A program made the translations under genes and the position numbers. Shown in pieces: positions 1 to 6,733 of a DNA stretch of 15,473 bases; positions within the stretch are counted from its first letter, which is position 1; each line of letters starts with the position of its first letter. The stretch is from NCBI GenBank assembly GCA_934177025.1, contig CAKPPA010000009.1:1-15473 (forward strand), written 5' to 3'. The stretch comes from an uncultured Clostridia bacterium (GTDB taxonomy: Bacteria; Bacillota; Clostridia; Christensenellales; CAG-314). Under the pieces are notes generated by a model. The model had not been told where the DNA came from. It ran no database searches and saw only the letters and a list, made by a program, of their open reading frames with translations.

Positions 1-175
1 CGAATTCCTCCGCAGGTTGGAACACGACGTACCATTCGTTTTCATAGTCGAACGTTGCCACGTGATAGAAATTTACCGTGTCGCCGTCCTCGTTGACCAA
101 CTGAACGATATCTTCGTCCATTTCGTCCAGTTCTTCCGCCAATTCTTCGTCCAAAATCGTTTTCTTTTCGTCCAT
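1..175 (-). CDS. DUF1292 family protein (YrzB-like), partial
   Basis: This is a short acidic protein, and only its first 58 codons are in the window; the C-terminus lies beyond the left edge. The N-terminus is a run of Asp/Glu residues, followed by a segment reading DIVQLVNEDGDTVNFYHVAT, which is typical of DUF1292. That family is small, conserved in Firmicutes and has no established biochemical function. The ATG at 175-173 has a clear AAAGGAG ribosome binding site 7 bases upstream, which sits directly after the stop codon of ruvX. The two genes are therefore almost certainly cotranscribed, as in Bacillus subtilis, where yrrK (ruvX) is followed by yrzB (DUF1292). Family assignment is confident from the motif and the neighbour; function is unknown. 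Confidence 0.85.
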   Translation of the reverse strand, partial: MDEKKTILDEELAEELDEMDEDIVQLVNEDGDTVNFYHVATFDYENEWYVVFQPAEEF

Positions 176-191
176 ATTCAAACTCCTTTCC

Positions 192-602
192 TTATTTCGT
201 ACGGAGGTAATCCTCCAAAATGATAGTAGCCGCAACTTTGTCGATGACGTTTTTTCGGTTTTCCCGACGCACTCCGCCGTCAATCAAAACGCGTTCCGCA
301 CAAGCCGTGGTCAGCCGTTCGTCCATAAACCGAATTTCCACCGACACTTTTTCGCGCAGGCGATCCGCAAAAATTTTTGTTTTTTGCGTTTGCTCGGTTT
401 CCTGCCGATTTAACCCCACCGGCCAGCCGCACACAATGAGCCCTACTTCCCTTTCCTTGACGACACGCGCAATGTAATCGGTATCCTGTTCCAAATCCTT
501 TTTTCGATGATACGTTTCCAGCGGATTCGCTAAAATTTCCAACGGATCGCTGATTGCCAAACCGATGCGGCTGTCGCCGACGTCCAAAGCAAGAATTCTC
601 AA
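192..602 (-). CDS. ruvX: RuvX/YqgF-family Holliday junction resolvase-like / pre-16S rRNA nuclease
   Basis: This is an RNase H-fold protein of the YqgF/RuvX family, implicated in 16S rRNA 5'-end maturation and as a putative Holliday junction resolvase. The reading frame is open from a GTG at 617, but the preferred start is the TTG at 602. The product then begins MRILALDVGDSRIG as in homologues, and AAGGGG lies 6 bases before the TTG. The predicted transcript starts near 625, too close to give the GTG a ribosome binding site. With the TTG start it has 136 residues, close to the usual size of about 140. Visible family features are the N-terminal Asp7, the ERLTT segment (Glu95) and the C-terminal DKVAATIILEDYL (Asp121), giving the expected acidic triad. 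It is the first gene of the ruvX-DUF1292 unit. Confidence 0.93.
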   Translation of the reverse strand: MRILALDVGDSRIGLAISDPLEILANPLETYHRKKDLEQDTDYIARVVKEREVGLIVCGWPVGLNRQETEQTQKTKIFADRLREKVSVEIRFMDERLTTACAERVLIDGGVRRENRKNVIDKVAATIILEDYLRTK

Positions 603-631
603 ATTGCACCCCTTCACTACCTAATAAACGG

Positions 632-640
632 ATTATAACA
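632..640 (-). promoter_or_regulatory. Extended -10 promoter for ruvX
   Basis: The minus strand reads TGTTATAAT, that is TGnTATAAT, a perfect extended -10 element. No good -35 is seen 17 bases upstream, as is common for extended -10 promoters. The predicted start is near 625, about 23 bases before the TTG start of ruvX. This supports the downstream start over the GTG at 617. Confidence 0.7.
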
Positions 641-707
641 CATTCCGATGCTTTTTACTACCTTTAATTTGCAAAACCCTAAATTTTCACGGGATATTCA
701 CAAAACC

Positions 708-1226
708 TTACTCCACAAACACCACGGCATACCAATTCGGTTGCGGCGTAGTTGCCGTAAGCACCGTTAAAGGCAAGTCCCATTTTTTGCAGGTGCGGAA
801 CACGTCCACCCCGATGGTGTGAAAGCCCGGGCGGGATTTTTCCGGATGCGGGCAGGCACGCCCTTCCCCCTTTCCGCACGTTTGACAAAGCGAACAGTCC
901 GCAAAGGACATTGCCCAGTAGTGCCCGTCGTAAAAACACATTTTTTCGATTTCCAAACTCATTTCCTGCGTTTGCTTGCGATCGGTGCTGCCTAAAATAA
1001 TTGCCCAACGGTACTTTTTCAGTAATTCGATGCGGCGGAAAAAGAAAGGGAGATCCTCCTTTTCCGGACAATGATACTTTTTGCCGTGTTCGGAGCAGCC
1101 GTAAAAACATTTTAACACCGAGCGTTCGTCAAAAGGAATTTTTTTGACTTTTACGGCGCGTGCGACGCCGCCTTGCTGCCGCACCGCCTCGCAATACCGC
1201 TTGAGATCCGCCTTGCGTTTTGACAT
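708..1226 (-). CDS. DUF2284 family cysteine-rich, putative metal-binding protein
   Basis: The product has 172 residues and resembles DUF2284, described as predicted metal-binding proteins; no reaction is established. Two cysteine clusters are visible: Cys40, Cys44 and Cys53, the last two flanking SEHGKKYH, and Cys111, Cys114, Cys117 and Cys125. They could ligand an iron-sulfur cluster or zinc (inference). The ATG at 1226-1224 is chosen because GGAGAAAAAGTA precedes it; a longer open frame reaches 1289 but lacks support. The start overlaps the stop of the upstream HAD gene by one base (TAATG), so translation is probably coupled. It is the last gene of a four-gene minus-strand operon. No T-tailed hairpin is evident between its stop and ruvX. 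Confidence 0.85.
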   Translation of the reverse strand: MSKRKADLKRYCEAVRQQGGVARAVKVKKIPFDERSVLKCFYGCSEHGKKYHCPEKEDLPFFFRRIELLKKYRWAIILGSTDRKQTQEMSLEIEKMCFYDGHYWAMSFADCSLCQTCGKGEGRACPHPEKSRPGFHTIGVDVFRTCKKWDLPLTVLTATTPQPNWYAVVFVE

Positions 1227-1888
1227 TACTTTTTCTCCTTTCCGTTCGTCGACAACAAAAACTCGCTTAACGCCTGAACCGATGGGCAAAGTTTAACCGA
1301 AGGGTAGCGGCGCAGTTCCGCCTCCGAACCGTAGCCGTACGTTACGCCGACGGCATCCATACCGACGGTTTGCGCGCCTTTTAGGTCGTACACCGTGTCG
1401 CCGATTAGGACGCATTGCTTCGGATCCAAATCGTAGCGACAGGTGAGATACCTTAAAACTTCCGCTTTTTCCGAACGAGTTTCCCCTGCGTCGCTGCCGC
1501 AAATGCCCAAAAAGCAATCGGCAACACCGAGTTTTTTTAAAATTTGCTCCGCATACGGCTCGTATTTCGACGTAGCGACGAAGCAACGCTCGCCCTTGTC
1601 GCGGAGCGTAAGCAGCAGTTCCTTCATCCCCGAGAAAAGCGAATTGACGAAAATCCACTTTTCGAAATAGTTTTTGCGGTACCGCTCCACCGCTTCGTCC
1701 GCCGTTTTTTCGTCGCCGAATACTTCCAAAAACGCCTGCTTTAACGGAGGGCCTAAAAACCGCCGTAAATTAAATGCGGAAGGATCCGCACCGAACGACG
1801 AAATCGTTTCCTCAAAACAACGACAAATTCCGTCGCCCGTGTCGCTGACCGTTCCGTCCAAATCAAATAAGATGTTTTCGTACTTCAT
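1226..1888 (-). CDS. HAD-family hydrolase, phosphoglycolate phosphatase-like
   Basis: This is a 220-residue HAD phosphatase of the Gph/PpaX/PGMB-like subgroup. Motif I is FDLDGTVSDTGDG with nucleophile Asp9 and Asp11. Motif II is the Thr/Ser in FVATSKYEP (about residues 103-111). The conserved lysine is probably Lys141, and motif IV is LIGDTVYDLKGA with Asp164 and Asp168. A helical cap (about residues 18-80) lies between motifs I and II. Substrate cannot be read from sequence; phosphoglycolate, pyrophosphate or a sugar phosphate are all possible. Its ATG overlaps the stop of the upstream CYTH gene by four bases (ATGA), and GGGGGCAAA precedes it. It lies between a CYTH protein and a DUF2284 protein, and the overlaps imply cotranslation. 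Confidence 0.9.
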   Translation of the reverse strand: MKYENILFDLDGTVSDTGDGICRCFEETISSFGADPSAFNLRRFLGPPLKQAFLEVFGDEKTADEAVERYRKNYFEKWIFVNSLFSGMKELLLTLRDKGERCFVATSKYEPYAEQILKKLGVADCFLGICGSDAGETRSEKAEVLRYLTCRYDLDPKQCVLIGDTVYDLKGAQTVGMDAVGVTYGYGSEAELRRYPSVKLCPSVQALSEFLLSTNGKEKK

Positions 1889-2439
1889 TTTGCCCCCTTT
1901 TGTAGCCTTTCATAAAATCGCTGAAATTTCGGGCGGCTTTCCGTTGCGTTACATTCCTGCAGCAACATGCTTTTAACTTCCGCCAGCGTTTGCAAATCGT
2001 TTGACTCGCACTCGACTTCGTAATCCACATGGCTTAGATACTCGTTTTTGTCCAATTCGAGCGTGACGTCCTTCCACGGCACGATGCTGCGGTAAGTGGT
2101 AAGTTTTCCGAGATACTTTGCCGTGTACGGCGGAACGTCGCATTGAAACAAACGGTGCAGTAATTCGGACGAAATGCCGCACTTGACGTACTCCGAAAAT
2201 TCCGCCGCCGAAATCGGCACGTTTAACTCCTGATTAACAAACACGCCCGCCTGCTCCGATTCCGAAATTTTTAACGTTAATTCGTACGCTCCCGCTTTTT
2301 CGCGAATGCGCAACATCAAATTTTGAAATTTTACCAAGTCGAAATAATGGTTCACCTGCCGAAGGTTCCGCGTCGTTGCTTTTTGCAACAACCGCTCATA
2401 CCCTTCACGACACAACATTAATTTCAGTTCCGTTTCCAT
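1885..2439 (-). CDS. CYTH domain protein (triphosphate tunnel metalloenzyme-like, YjbK type)
   Basis: The 184-residue product starts with METELKLML, which contains the ExExK signature (Glu2, Glu4, Lys6) of the CYTH superfamily. The superfamily includes class IV adenylate cyclases, thiamine triphosphatases and inorganic triphosphatases. Later strands keep the alternating charged pattern of the tunnel fold: NLMLRIREKAGAYELTLK near residues 40-58, TLELDKNEY and DYEVECES in the second half, and a late EVKS. These supply the acidic and basic residues that bind triphosphate and divalent metal. Tripolyphosphatase activity is plausible but unproven. The ATG at 2439 has AAAGGAG four bases upstream and lies inside the end of the DUF3810 gene, a 35-base overlap in another frame. 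The downstream HAD gene overlaps its stop by four bases. Confidence 0.9.
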   Translation of the reverse strand: METELKLMLCREGYERLLQKATTRNLRQVNHYFDLVKFQNLMLRIREKAGAYELTLKISESEQAGVFVNQELNVPISAAEFSEYVKCGISSELLHRLFQCDVPPYTAKYLGKLTTYRSIVPWKDVTLELDKNEYLSHVDYEVECESNDLQTLAEVKSMLLQECNATESRPKFQRFYERLQKGAK

Positions 2440-3535
2440 GCCGCTCCTTTTGCGTGACGTACCAATTGAAAATTTGTACGCTCGTTTCCGAATAACTTCC
2501 CGTGCCGGAAGAGATTCCGTTCCATTTTAAGTAAAGATTGTTAAAAAACTCCGAGACGTCCGCAATCCAGCCGTCGTGCTTGTCGTAATACGCCTCAGCC
2601 GCCTGTAAATCCTGCCGCACCTTTTCCGAAGGCAATGCCGCCAACTCCTTGTACAACTGCGCATCCTTGCCGCGCGCCAACGACAACGTTTGCCGCATAG
2701 CGTACAAACTTGCGGAATAGCGTAAAATCGGCGTTGACGACTGCATGCCGGCGTAAAACGCAACAAAGTTTGCTTCGCCTTCGTTCATTACCCCGTTGGC
2801 GTGCGCCGTTTCGTGAAGCATGACAAAAGGCAGTTCCGTCATGCCGACGTCCTCGTTGACGTTGACTTCGCCGTAAAACGGAAAAAAGATGCCCGTAATG
2901 CCGAAATCCGCCATGAGGTTGTTCCAAAAAAAGTTTTTGTGACGAACGCGCAAGCCGTACAGCCAATCCGCCTTCAGATTGCAAACGGCGTCGTTGACGG
3001 CATCGGAAAGCGAAGCACAAGTGCTGCGTTTTAAGGTTCCGTCCGCCTCCCTCTCCGCAGTGGCGGCCAAGTCGTTACTTGTTGCAATGAAATACTGCGC
3101 GCACTGCCGCAGGCGATCCGTGGAAATTTCCGTCGACGAAAAGCCCAAATGCTCGTAAATCGACGTTTTGTGATAAGCCGAACCTACCGTGACCTGAAAC
3201 AACAAGTAGCACGCCAAAAGGAAACTGAAAACGTTCCACAAAAATTTTCGCTTACGGCGACTGCAAACGAAGTTAATCAGGACGCACGCAAAAAGCGGCA
3301 ACGCCGCCGCTACCGTTACGGCAAGGACGGAAAAGGAAACCAGTCCCGAGCATTTACCGAGGAGCCAAACCGCCCAATGATGAACCCCGCTAAAGTAGTC
3401 CCCCGCGTTCGGTAAAAGCCCCAACAGCGTTACCCCGAGGCTGAAACTCGCAAGGATACAAAATGCGGCGTGATTGTTGAAAAATCGTTTGCATTTCATG
3501 CCTAAATGATACCATTGACGGCGTAAAATGTCCAC
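2405..3535 (-). CDS. DUF3810 family membrane protein, putative zinc metalloprotease
   Basis: This is a membrane-anchored protein matching DUF3810. With the GTG start at 3535 it has 376 residues. Three hydrophobic segments are visible near residues 24-44, 66-91 and 98-121, followed by a soluble domain. That domain contains LHETAHANGV (HExxH at 241-245) and, a few residues on, NEGEANFVAF with Glu252 and Glu254. This is the layout of a gluzincin-type zinc protease, although substrate and activity are unknown. The GTG is chosen because GGGGG sits 7 bases upstream; an ATG at 3499 is possible but poorly preceded. It is the first gene of an operon with the CYTH, HAD and DUF2284 genes. No convincing sigma-A promoter was found just upstream. 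Confidence 0.85.
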   Translation of the reverse strand: MDILRRQWYHLGMKCKRFFNNHAAFCILASFSLGVTLLGLLPNAGDYFSGVHHWAVWLLGKCSGLVSFSVLAVTVAAALPLFACVLINFVCSRRKRKFLWNVFSFLLACYLLFQVTVGSAYHKTSIYEHLGFSSTEISTDRLRQCAQYFIATSNDLAATAEREADGTLKRSTCASLSDAVNDAVCNLKADWLYGLRVRHKNFFWNNLMADFGITGIFFPFYGEVNVNEDVGMTELPFVMLHETAHANGVMNEGEANFVAFYAGMQSSTPILRYSASLYAMRQTLSLARGKDAQLYKELAALPSEKVRQDLQAAEAYYDKHDGWIADVSEFFNNLYLKWNGISSGTGSYSETSVQIFNWYVTQKERHGNGTEINVVS

Positions 3536-3640
3536 AATTCCGCCCCCTTCCGAGTCAAATTCCTCCCTTTTTTCGTTGCGGTTTTCACGCGTCCCCGCTG
3601 TCCCTGTTTTTGTCGTTTTGTTTAAAAGCCCGTTCGGTAC

Positions 3641-3671
3641 AAAAAAAGAGACGCCGAAGCGTCCCTTTTTT
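3641..3671 (-). terminator. Intrinsic terminator with TTCG loop, possibly bidirectional
   Basis: The minus strand carries GGGACGC-TTCG-GCGTCTC (3665-3648, seven pairs including one G-U), followed by seven T. It lies 36 bases after the stop of the epimerase gene and ends that transcript. On the plus strand the same hairpin is followed by six T, so it may work in both directions. Confidence 0.9.
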
Positions 3672-3706
3672 AAGGAGATTTTAAAAGAATCGAAAAGCAA
3701 ATTCTT

Positions 3707-4747
3707 TTAACAAGAGGCTGTTCTTTTGATTTTGACGGCTTTTCGCGCAAGGATTTTGCCGTGTGCTTTGAGCCATTGCACGGTGTCCGCCAGTGTTTCG
3801 TAAATTTCCCGCGGGCGATAATTCAATTCCGCCGTTGCCTTGTCGTGCGAAAACGTGCCGTTTGCCGTTAGCGTGTACAACGAATATTTTGTGTACAACG
3901 GTTTTTTGCCTTTTCGCTTTGCGGCGGATGCACACATCGGCGCAAACGCTTTGGCAAGTTTCAGCGACACGATGCCGAACCGTTTGCCGTTCGTCATTTC
4001 CCGCATGATGCGGAACAAATCACGAATTTCGTAATAACGGTTGGAAAGAATGTAGCACTCGCCGGTTTTGCCCTGCAACGCCGCTTGCACACAACCGAAC
4101 GCACAGTCGCGCACGTCCACAAAATCGTACCCGCCGCGCACAATAATCGGAAGTTTGCCGTTGACGTAATTTTCCACCATTTGTACGAGATAGTTGCCGT
4201 CCCCGAGGTACGGCCCCAAAATGCCGGACGGATGCACAACGACGGCATCCAACCCGTCGGCAACCGCATCCAACACCGCTTGCGTTGCTTCCGCCTTGGT
4301 TTTGGCGTAAGCCCCTACCACTTTGTCGGGATCGAACCGGCGGCATTCCTCAATGACGCGATATTTCGCACGCTCCGGAATGGCATGCACGCTGGAAACG
4401 TACACCAACCGCTTGACGCCGCATTCGCGACAAACGGCAAGGACGTTTTTCGTGCCGTTGACATTGACGTCCGTCATGCGGTCGCTATGCTCCGTGGCAA
4501 TATCCACAATGCCCGCCGCGTGAATCACATAGCGTTCCATTCCTTCCGTCCCTTGAAAGAACCGTTGTAAATCCGCTTTTTCGCGTACGTCGCCGTGGCA
4601 AATTTCCACCCCGATACTTTCCAAAAAATCTGTTTTTTCGTTCGGAAGCACCAAAGCACGCACCTTTTCGCATCGTTCGCTCAGGTAAGCGCAAATAGCA
4701 CTGCCGAGATGTCCGTTTGCTCCCGTAATTAAAAATATTTTGTTCAT
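3707..4747 (-). CDS. NAD(P)-dependent epimerase/dehydratase family oxidoreductase (extended SDR)
   Basis: This 346-residue protein belongs to the extended short-chain dehydrogenase/reductase superfamily. The N-terminal Rossmann motif is TGANGHLG (residues 8-15). HGD at 51-53 is the usual acidic site near the adenine ring. The catalytic set is Ser118/Ser119 in YVSSVHA and the YxxxK pair Tyr147/Lys151 in GAYAKTKAEA. HPSGILGPY follows the catalytic helix, as in dihydroflavonol-reductase-like and sugar-epimerase members. The basic C-terminal tail is unremarkable. The substrate is not identifiable. The ATG at 4747 has GAGGTGA upstream. It is transcribed divergently from a TetR-type regulator and shares an operator-rich region with it, so it is a plausible regulatory target. 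A terminator follows. Confidence 0.88.
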   Translation of the reverse strand: MNKIFLITGANGHLGSAICAYLSERCEKVRALVLPNEKTDFLESIGVEICHGDVREKADLQRFFQGTEGMERYVIHAAGIVDIATEHSDRMTDVNVNGTKNVLAVCRECGVKRLVYVSSVHAIPERAKYRVIEECRRFDPDKVVGAYAKTKAEATQAVLDAVADGLDAVVVHPSGILGPYLGDGNYLVQMVENYVNGKLPIIVRGGYDFVDVRDCAFGCVQAALQGKTGECYILSNRYYEIRDLFRIMREMTNGKRFGIVSLKLAKAFAPMCASAAKRKGKKPLYTKYSLYTLTANGTFSHDKATAELNYRPREIYETLADTVQWLKAHGKILARKAVKIKRTASC

Positions 4748-4806
4748 AGCATCACCTCGATTGCAAAAACTTTGCCGAAAATTTATAAAATTTTTACCGT
4801 ATTTTC

Positions 4807-4835
4807 TTTACAAAGACACTTTTTTTATATAAAAT
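4807..4835 (+). promoter_or_regulatory. Sigma-A promoter for tetR-DUF1275
   Basis: TTTACA at 4807-4812 and TAAAAT at 4830-4835 are separated by 17 bases. The predicted start near 4842 falls inside the candidate operator at 4837-4866. This leaves a leader of about 150 bases before tetR. Confidence 0.6.
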
Positions 4836-4854
4836 AGTTCAAATTACTGAACAA
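4826..4854 (-). promoter_or_regulatory. Sigma-A promoter for the epimerase gene
   Basis: On the minus strand TTGTTC (4854-4849) and TATATA (4831-4826) are separated by 17 bases. The predicted start is near 4819, about 70 bases ahead of the epimerase ATG. It overlaps the opposing promoter at 4807-4835, so the two cannot easily be occupied together. Confidence 0.5.
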
Positions 4855-4866
4855 TCTGTTGAATAC
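4837..4866. promoter_or_regulatory. Candidate TetR operator 1 (overlapping half-sites)
   Basis: GTTCA (4837-4841) and TGAAC (4848-4852) form a perfect inverted repeat with a 6-base gap. The second arm is reused in TGAACA-atc-TGTTGA, a near-perfect palindrome. The block overlaps the start point of one promoter and the -35 of the other, a typical place for a local repressor to bind. The link to the adjacent TetR protein is inference. Confidence 0.45.
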
Positions 4867-4952
4867 GGTGAAAAGGATTTCCCTTTCTGTCAATATTATA
4901 CGCTTCGCCGTTTTTCCTGACACTCGGCAATTCTGTCGGAAAAATACGGTTA

Positions 4953-4979
4953 TTGAACAGATTTTTCAATCTTGTTGAA
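4953..4979. promoter_or_regulatory. Candidate TetR operator 2
   Basis: This is a 27-base imperfect palindrome of the form TTnAACA-n3-TT-n3-AA-n3-TGTTnAA, ending 15 bases before the tetR start. It reuses the half-sites of the block at 4837-4866, which suggests cooperative or looping repression. This is a visual match only. Confidence 0.4.
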
Positions 4980-4994
4980 AAGGATTCCAAAACG

Positions 4995-5579
4995 ATGAAA
5001 ACTGATTTGCAAGACCAAAGAGTAAGAATTACCAAAATGATGATTCGCGATGCGTTTTTGCATTTGCTTCGTCAAAAACCGCTGAACAAAATTACCGTGC
5101 GCGAACTGTGCGAACAAGCACAAATCAACCGCGGCACGTTTTACACGCACTACATGGACGTGTACGACTTAATGGAGCAAACGACGAACGAACTCCTTGC
5201 CGAATTTCGCACGGCGTTAAGCGCACTTTCGGAGCATGCAAACACGTTAAAATCCAATTACGACATTTGCAAAGCCGTGTTTACGATTTTGAAAAACAAT
5301 CAGCAACTGTGCGTGATTTTGTTGAGCGACTACAGCAACAAGTACATCATCGACAAATTCAACGAAATGGGGAAAAAACTGTTTTTGGACGTTTACACCT
5401 CCCTATTTCCGAAGGCGTCGCAACAAAAACTCGAAAACTACTATCTTTTTATTTCAGGAGGGTGCATTGCGCTGTTACGAAACTGGCTGATTAACGATGA
5501 CGGCAACACTACGATTGACGACATCGCCCTACAAGCCAGCCAAATTATGACGGACGGCAGTAAGTACATATTTCAATAA
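4995..5579 (+). CDS. TetR/AcrR family transcriptional regulator
   Basis: From the ATG at 4995 the product has 194 residues, a normal TetR size. The N-terminal helix-turn-helix is clear at about residues 33-53: ITVRELCEQAQINRGTFYTH, with the family's TFYTHY recognition-helix end followed by MDVYDLMEQ. The C-terminal two-thirds is helical and should form the ligand-binding and dimer domain, of the type common in Firmicutes TetR proteins; the ligand is unknown. An in-frame ATG at 4953 lies inside the candidate operator, so 4995, preceded by AAAAGGA, is preferred. The DUF1275 gene follows after two bases and is probably cotranscribed. Repeated half-sites upstream suggest autoregulation and control of the divergent epimerase gene. 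Confidence 0.92.
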   Translation: MKTDLQDQRVRITKMMIRDAFLHLLRQKPLNKITVRELCEQAQINRGTFYTHYMDVYDLMEQTTNELLAEFRTALSALSEHANTLKSNYDICKAVFTILKNNQQLCVILLSDYSNKYIIDKFNEMGKKLFLDVYTSLFPKASQQKLENYYLFISGGCIALLRNWLINDDGNTTIDDIALQASQIMTDGSKYIFQ

Positions 5580-5581
5580 CA

Positions 5582-6334
5582 ATGAATGCGAAACTGACAA
5601 AAAAACGAAACAACATTTACGACTGGTTTGAAATCGGAATCCTGTTGAACGTAACAGGTGGATTTTTGGACGCCTACACCTATCTTACGCGTGGAGGCGT
5701 TTTTGCTAACGCTCAAACGGGCAACCTGATTTTTATGTGCCTGAATTTTGTGGAAGGAAAAGGCGTGTTTGCGTTACGATTTTTGATTCCCGTGTGCGCC
5801 TTTATGCTGGGCGTGTTTGTGGCACTCCTTTTAAAACATACCGAAAAATTCGATCCCTTTTACGGCATGTGCGGCGTTACGCTGATGGAAATACTCCTTT
5901 TGATCGGCGTGGGGTTTGTCGATTCGCAGGTGCCGGATATGCTTGTGAATTCCGTGGTGTCCATGGTGGCGGCAATGCAGTATACGGCGTTCCGCGAAAT
6001 GCAAGGGCTACCGATGACTTCCGCCTTTTGTACGGGGAATTTGCGTTCCGCAACGGAATGCCTTTACGATGGATTTGTGAAAAAACAAAAACACTCATTT
6101 TTGAACGCGCTGTGCTACTTCGGACTGATTTTGTCCTTTTGCATCGGCGTGGCGGCGGGTGCGTGGCTGACGAGCCTGTTTCACATGCATTCCGTTTGGT
6201 TTGCGGCAGGAGTGTTGGCGATAATCCTTTTGTACTCGATGTTTTTCCATGCGTATCGCAAAAAACGAAAAAATTCCAACGTACCCGACGCATCCGCTAC
6301 AACCGACGACGCCGCTTCGTCCGAATTAAAATGA
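5582..6334 (+). CDS. DUF1275 (YoaK) family membrane protein
   Basis: The 250-residue integral membrane protein has the DUF1275/YoaK signature GGFLDAYTYL followed by VFANAQTGNL (about residues 26-50) and a later FCTGNLRSA. About six hydrophobic segments are visible, with a charged cytoplasmic-type tail rich in Lys/Arg and then Asp/Ser. The family is often annotated as a putative transporter, but no substrate is established. The ATG is two bases after the tetR stop and has no recognisable ribosome binding site, so translation probably depends on reinitiation after tetR. This makes it the most likely effector of the regulator. A strong terminator lies about 110 bases downstream. Confidence 0.9.
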   Translation: MNAKLTKKRNNIYDWFEIGILLNVTGGFLDAYTYLTRGGVFANAQTGNLIFMCLNFVEGKGVFALRFLIPVCAFMLGVFVALLLKHTEKFDPFYGMCGVTLMEILLLIGVGFVDSQVPDMLVNSVVSMVAAMQYTAFREMQGLPMTSAFCTGNLRSATECLYDGFVKKQKHSFLNALCYFGLILSFCIGVAAGAWLTSLFHMHSVWFAAGVLAIILLYSMFFHAYRKKRKNSNVPDASATTDDAASSELK

Positions 6335-6446
6335 TACCGACCAAACGACAATGTTGCGGCAGATGCGTGAAAGCATAAAAACAGCGAAACGCCTCACGCA
6401 AAAAGAGAATACAACAAAAAAAGAACCTTTTGAACCGAAAATTTTG

Positions 6447-6484
6447 AAAGCCCGAACGAAGCACTGTTCGGGCTTTGTTTTTTG
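6447..6484 (+). terminator. Intrinsic terminator of the tetR-DUF1275 operon
   Basis: GCCCGAAC (6450-6457) pairs perfectly with GTTCGGGC (6466-6473) around an 8-base loop. Flanking AAA/TTT extends the stem, and a T-rich tract follows. Confidence 0.93.
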
Positions 6485-6568
6485 CTTTTTTCGTAAACAA
6501 CCTCCCCTTTTTGGCGGGGTGCCCTTCGGCTCAAGTCGCTTTGTTTTTTGCTTTTTTCGTAAACAACC
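6473..6568. repeat. 30-base exact direct repeat with 66-base period
   Basis: The 30 bases at 6473-6502 recur exactly at 6539-6568. After one mismatch both copies continue with CCCCTT. The first copy begins in the T-tract of the terminator at 6447-6484. The 36 bases between the copies contain a small CCCC/GGGG inverted repeat. The rest of the convergent gap (6335-6733) shows no supportable gene; an open frame from 6351 runs across the terminator and is not believable. Confidence 0.85.
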
Positions 6569-6690
6569 GCCCCTTGCTACACTGCGATTGCCAAAAATTA
6601 CGCATAACTTCGCTGCCCTACAGTCCGCTTTTTTGAAAGAAAAACGTGCCTTTTGCCGTTGACGGAGCGCAAAAACTTAAAAACAAACCT

Positions 6691-6705
6691 GATTCGTTTC
6701 GAATC
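6691..6705 (-). terminator. Possible weak terminator after the SPOR-like gene
   Basis: GATTCG and CGAATC pair around a 3-base loop. On the minus strand a T-rich stretch (GGTTTGTTTTT) follows, about 30 bases past the stop at 6734. The stem is short and modest, so this is tentative. Confidence 0.4.
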
Positions 6706-6733
6706 GAAAAGCATTCCTTTGTTTACGGAAAAA

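Noticed and set aside
6351..6662. 103-codon plus-strand frame after the DUF1275 gene
   Set aside because: It reads through the operon terminator, its repeated residues come from the 66-base nucleotide repeat, and it has no ribosome binding site.
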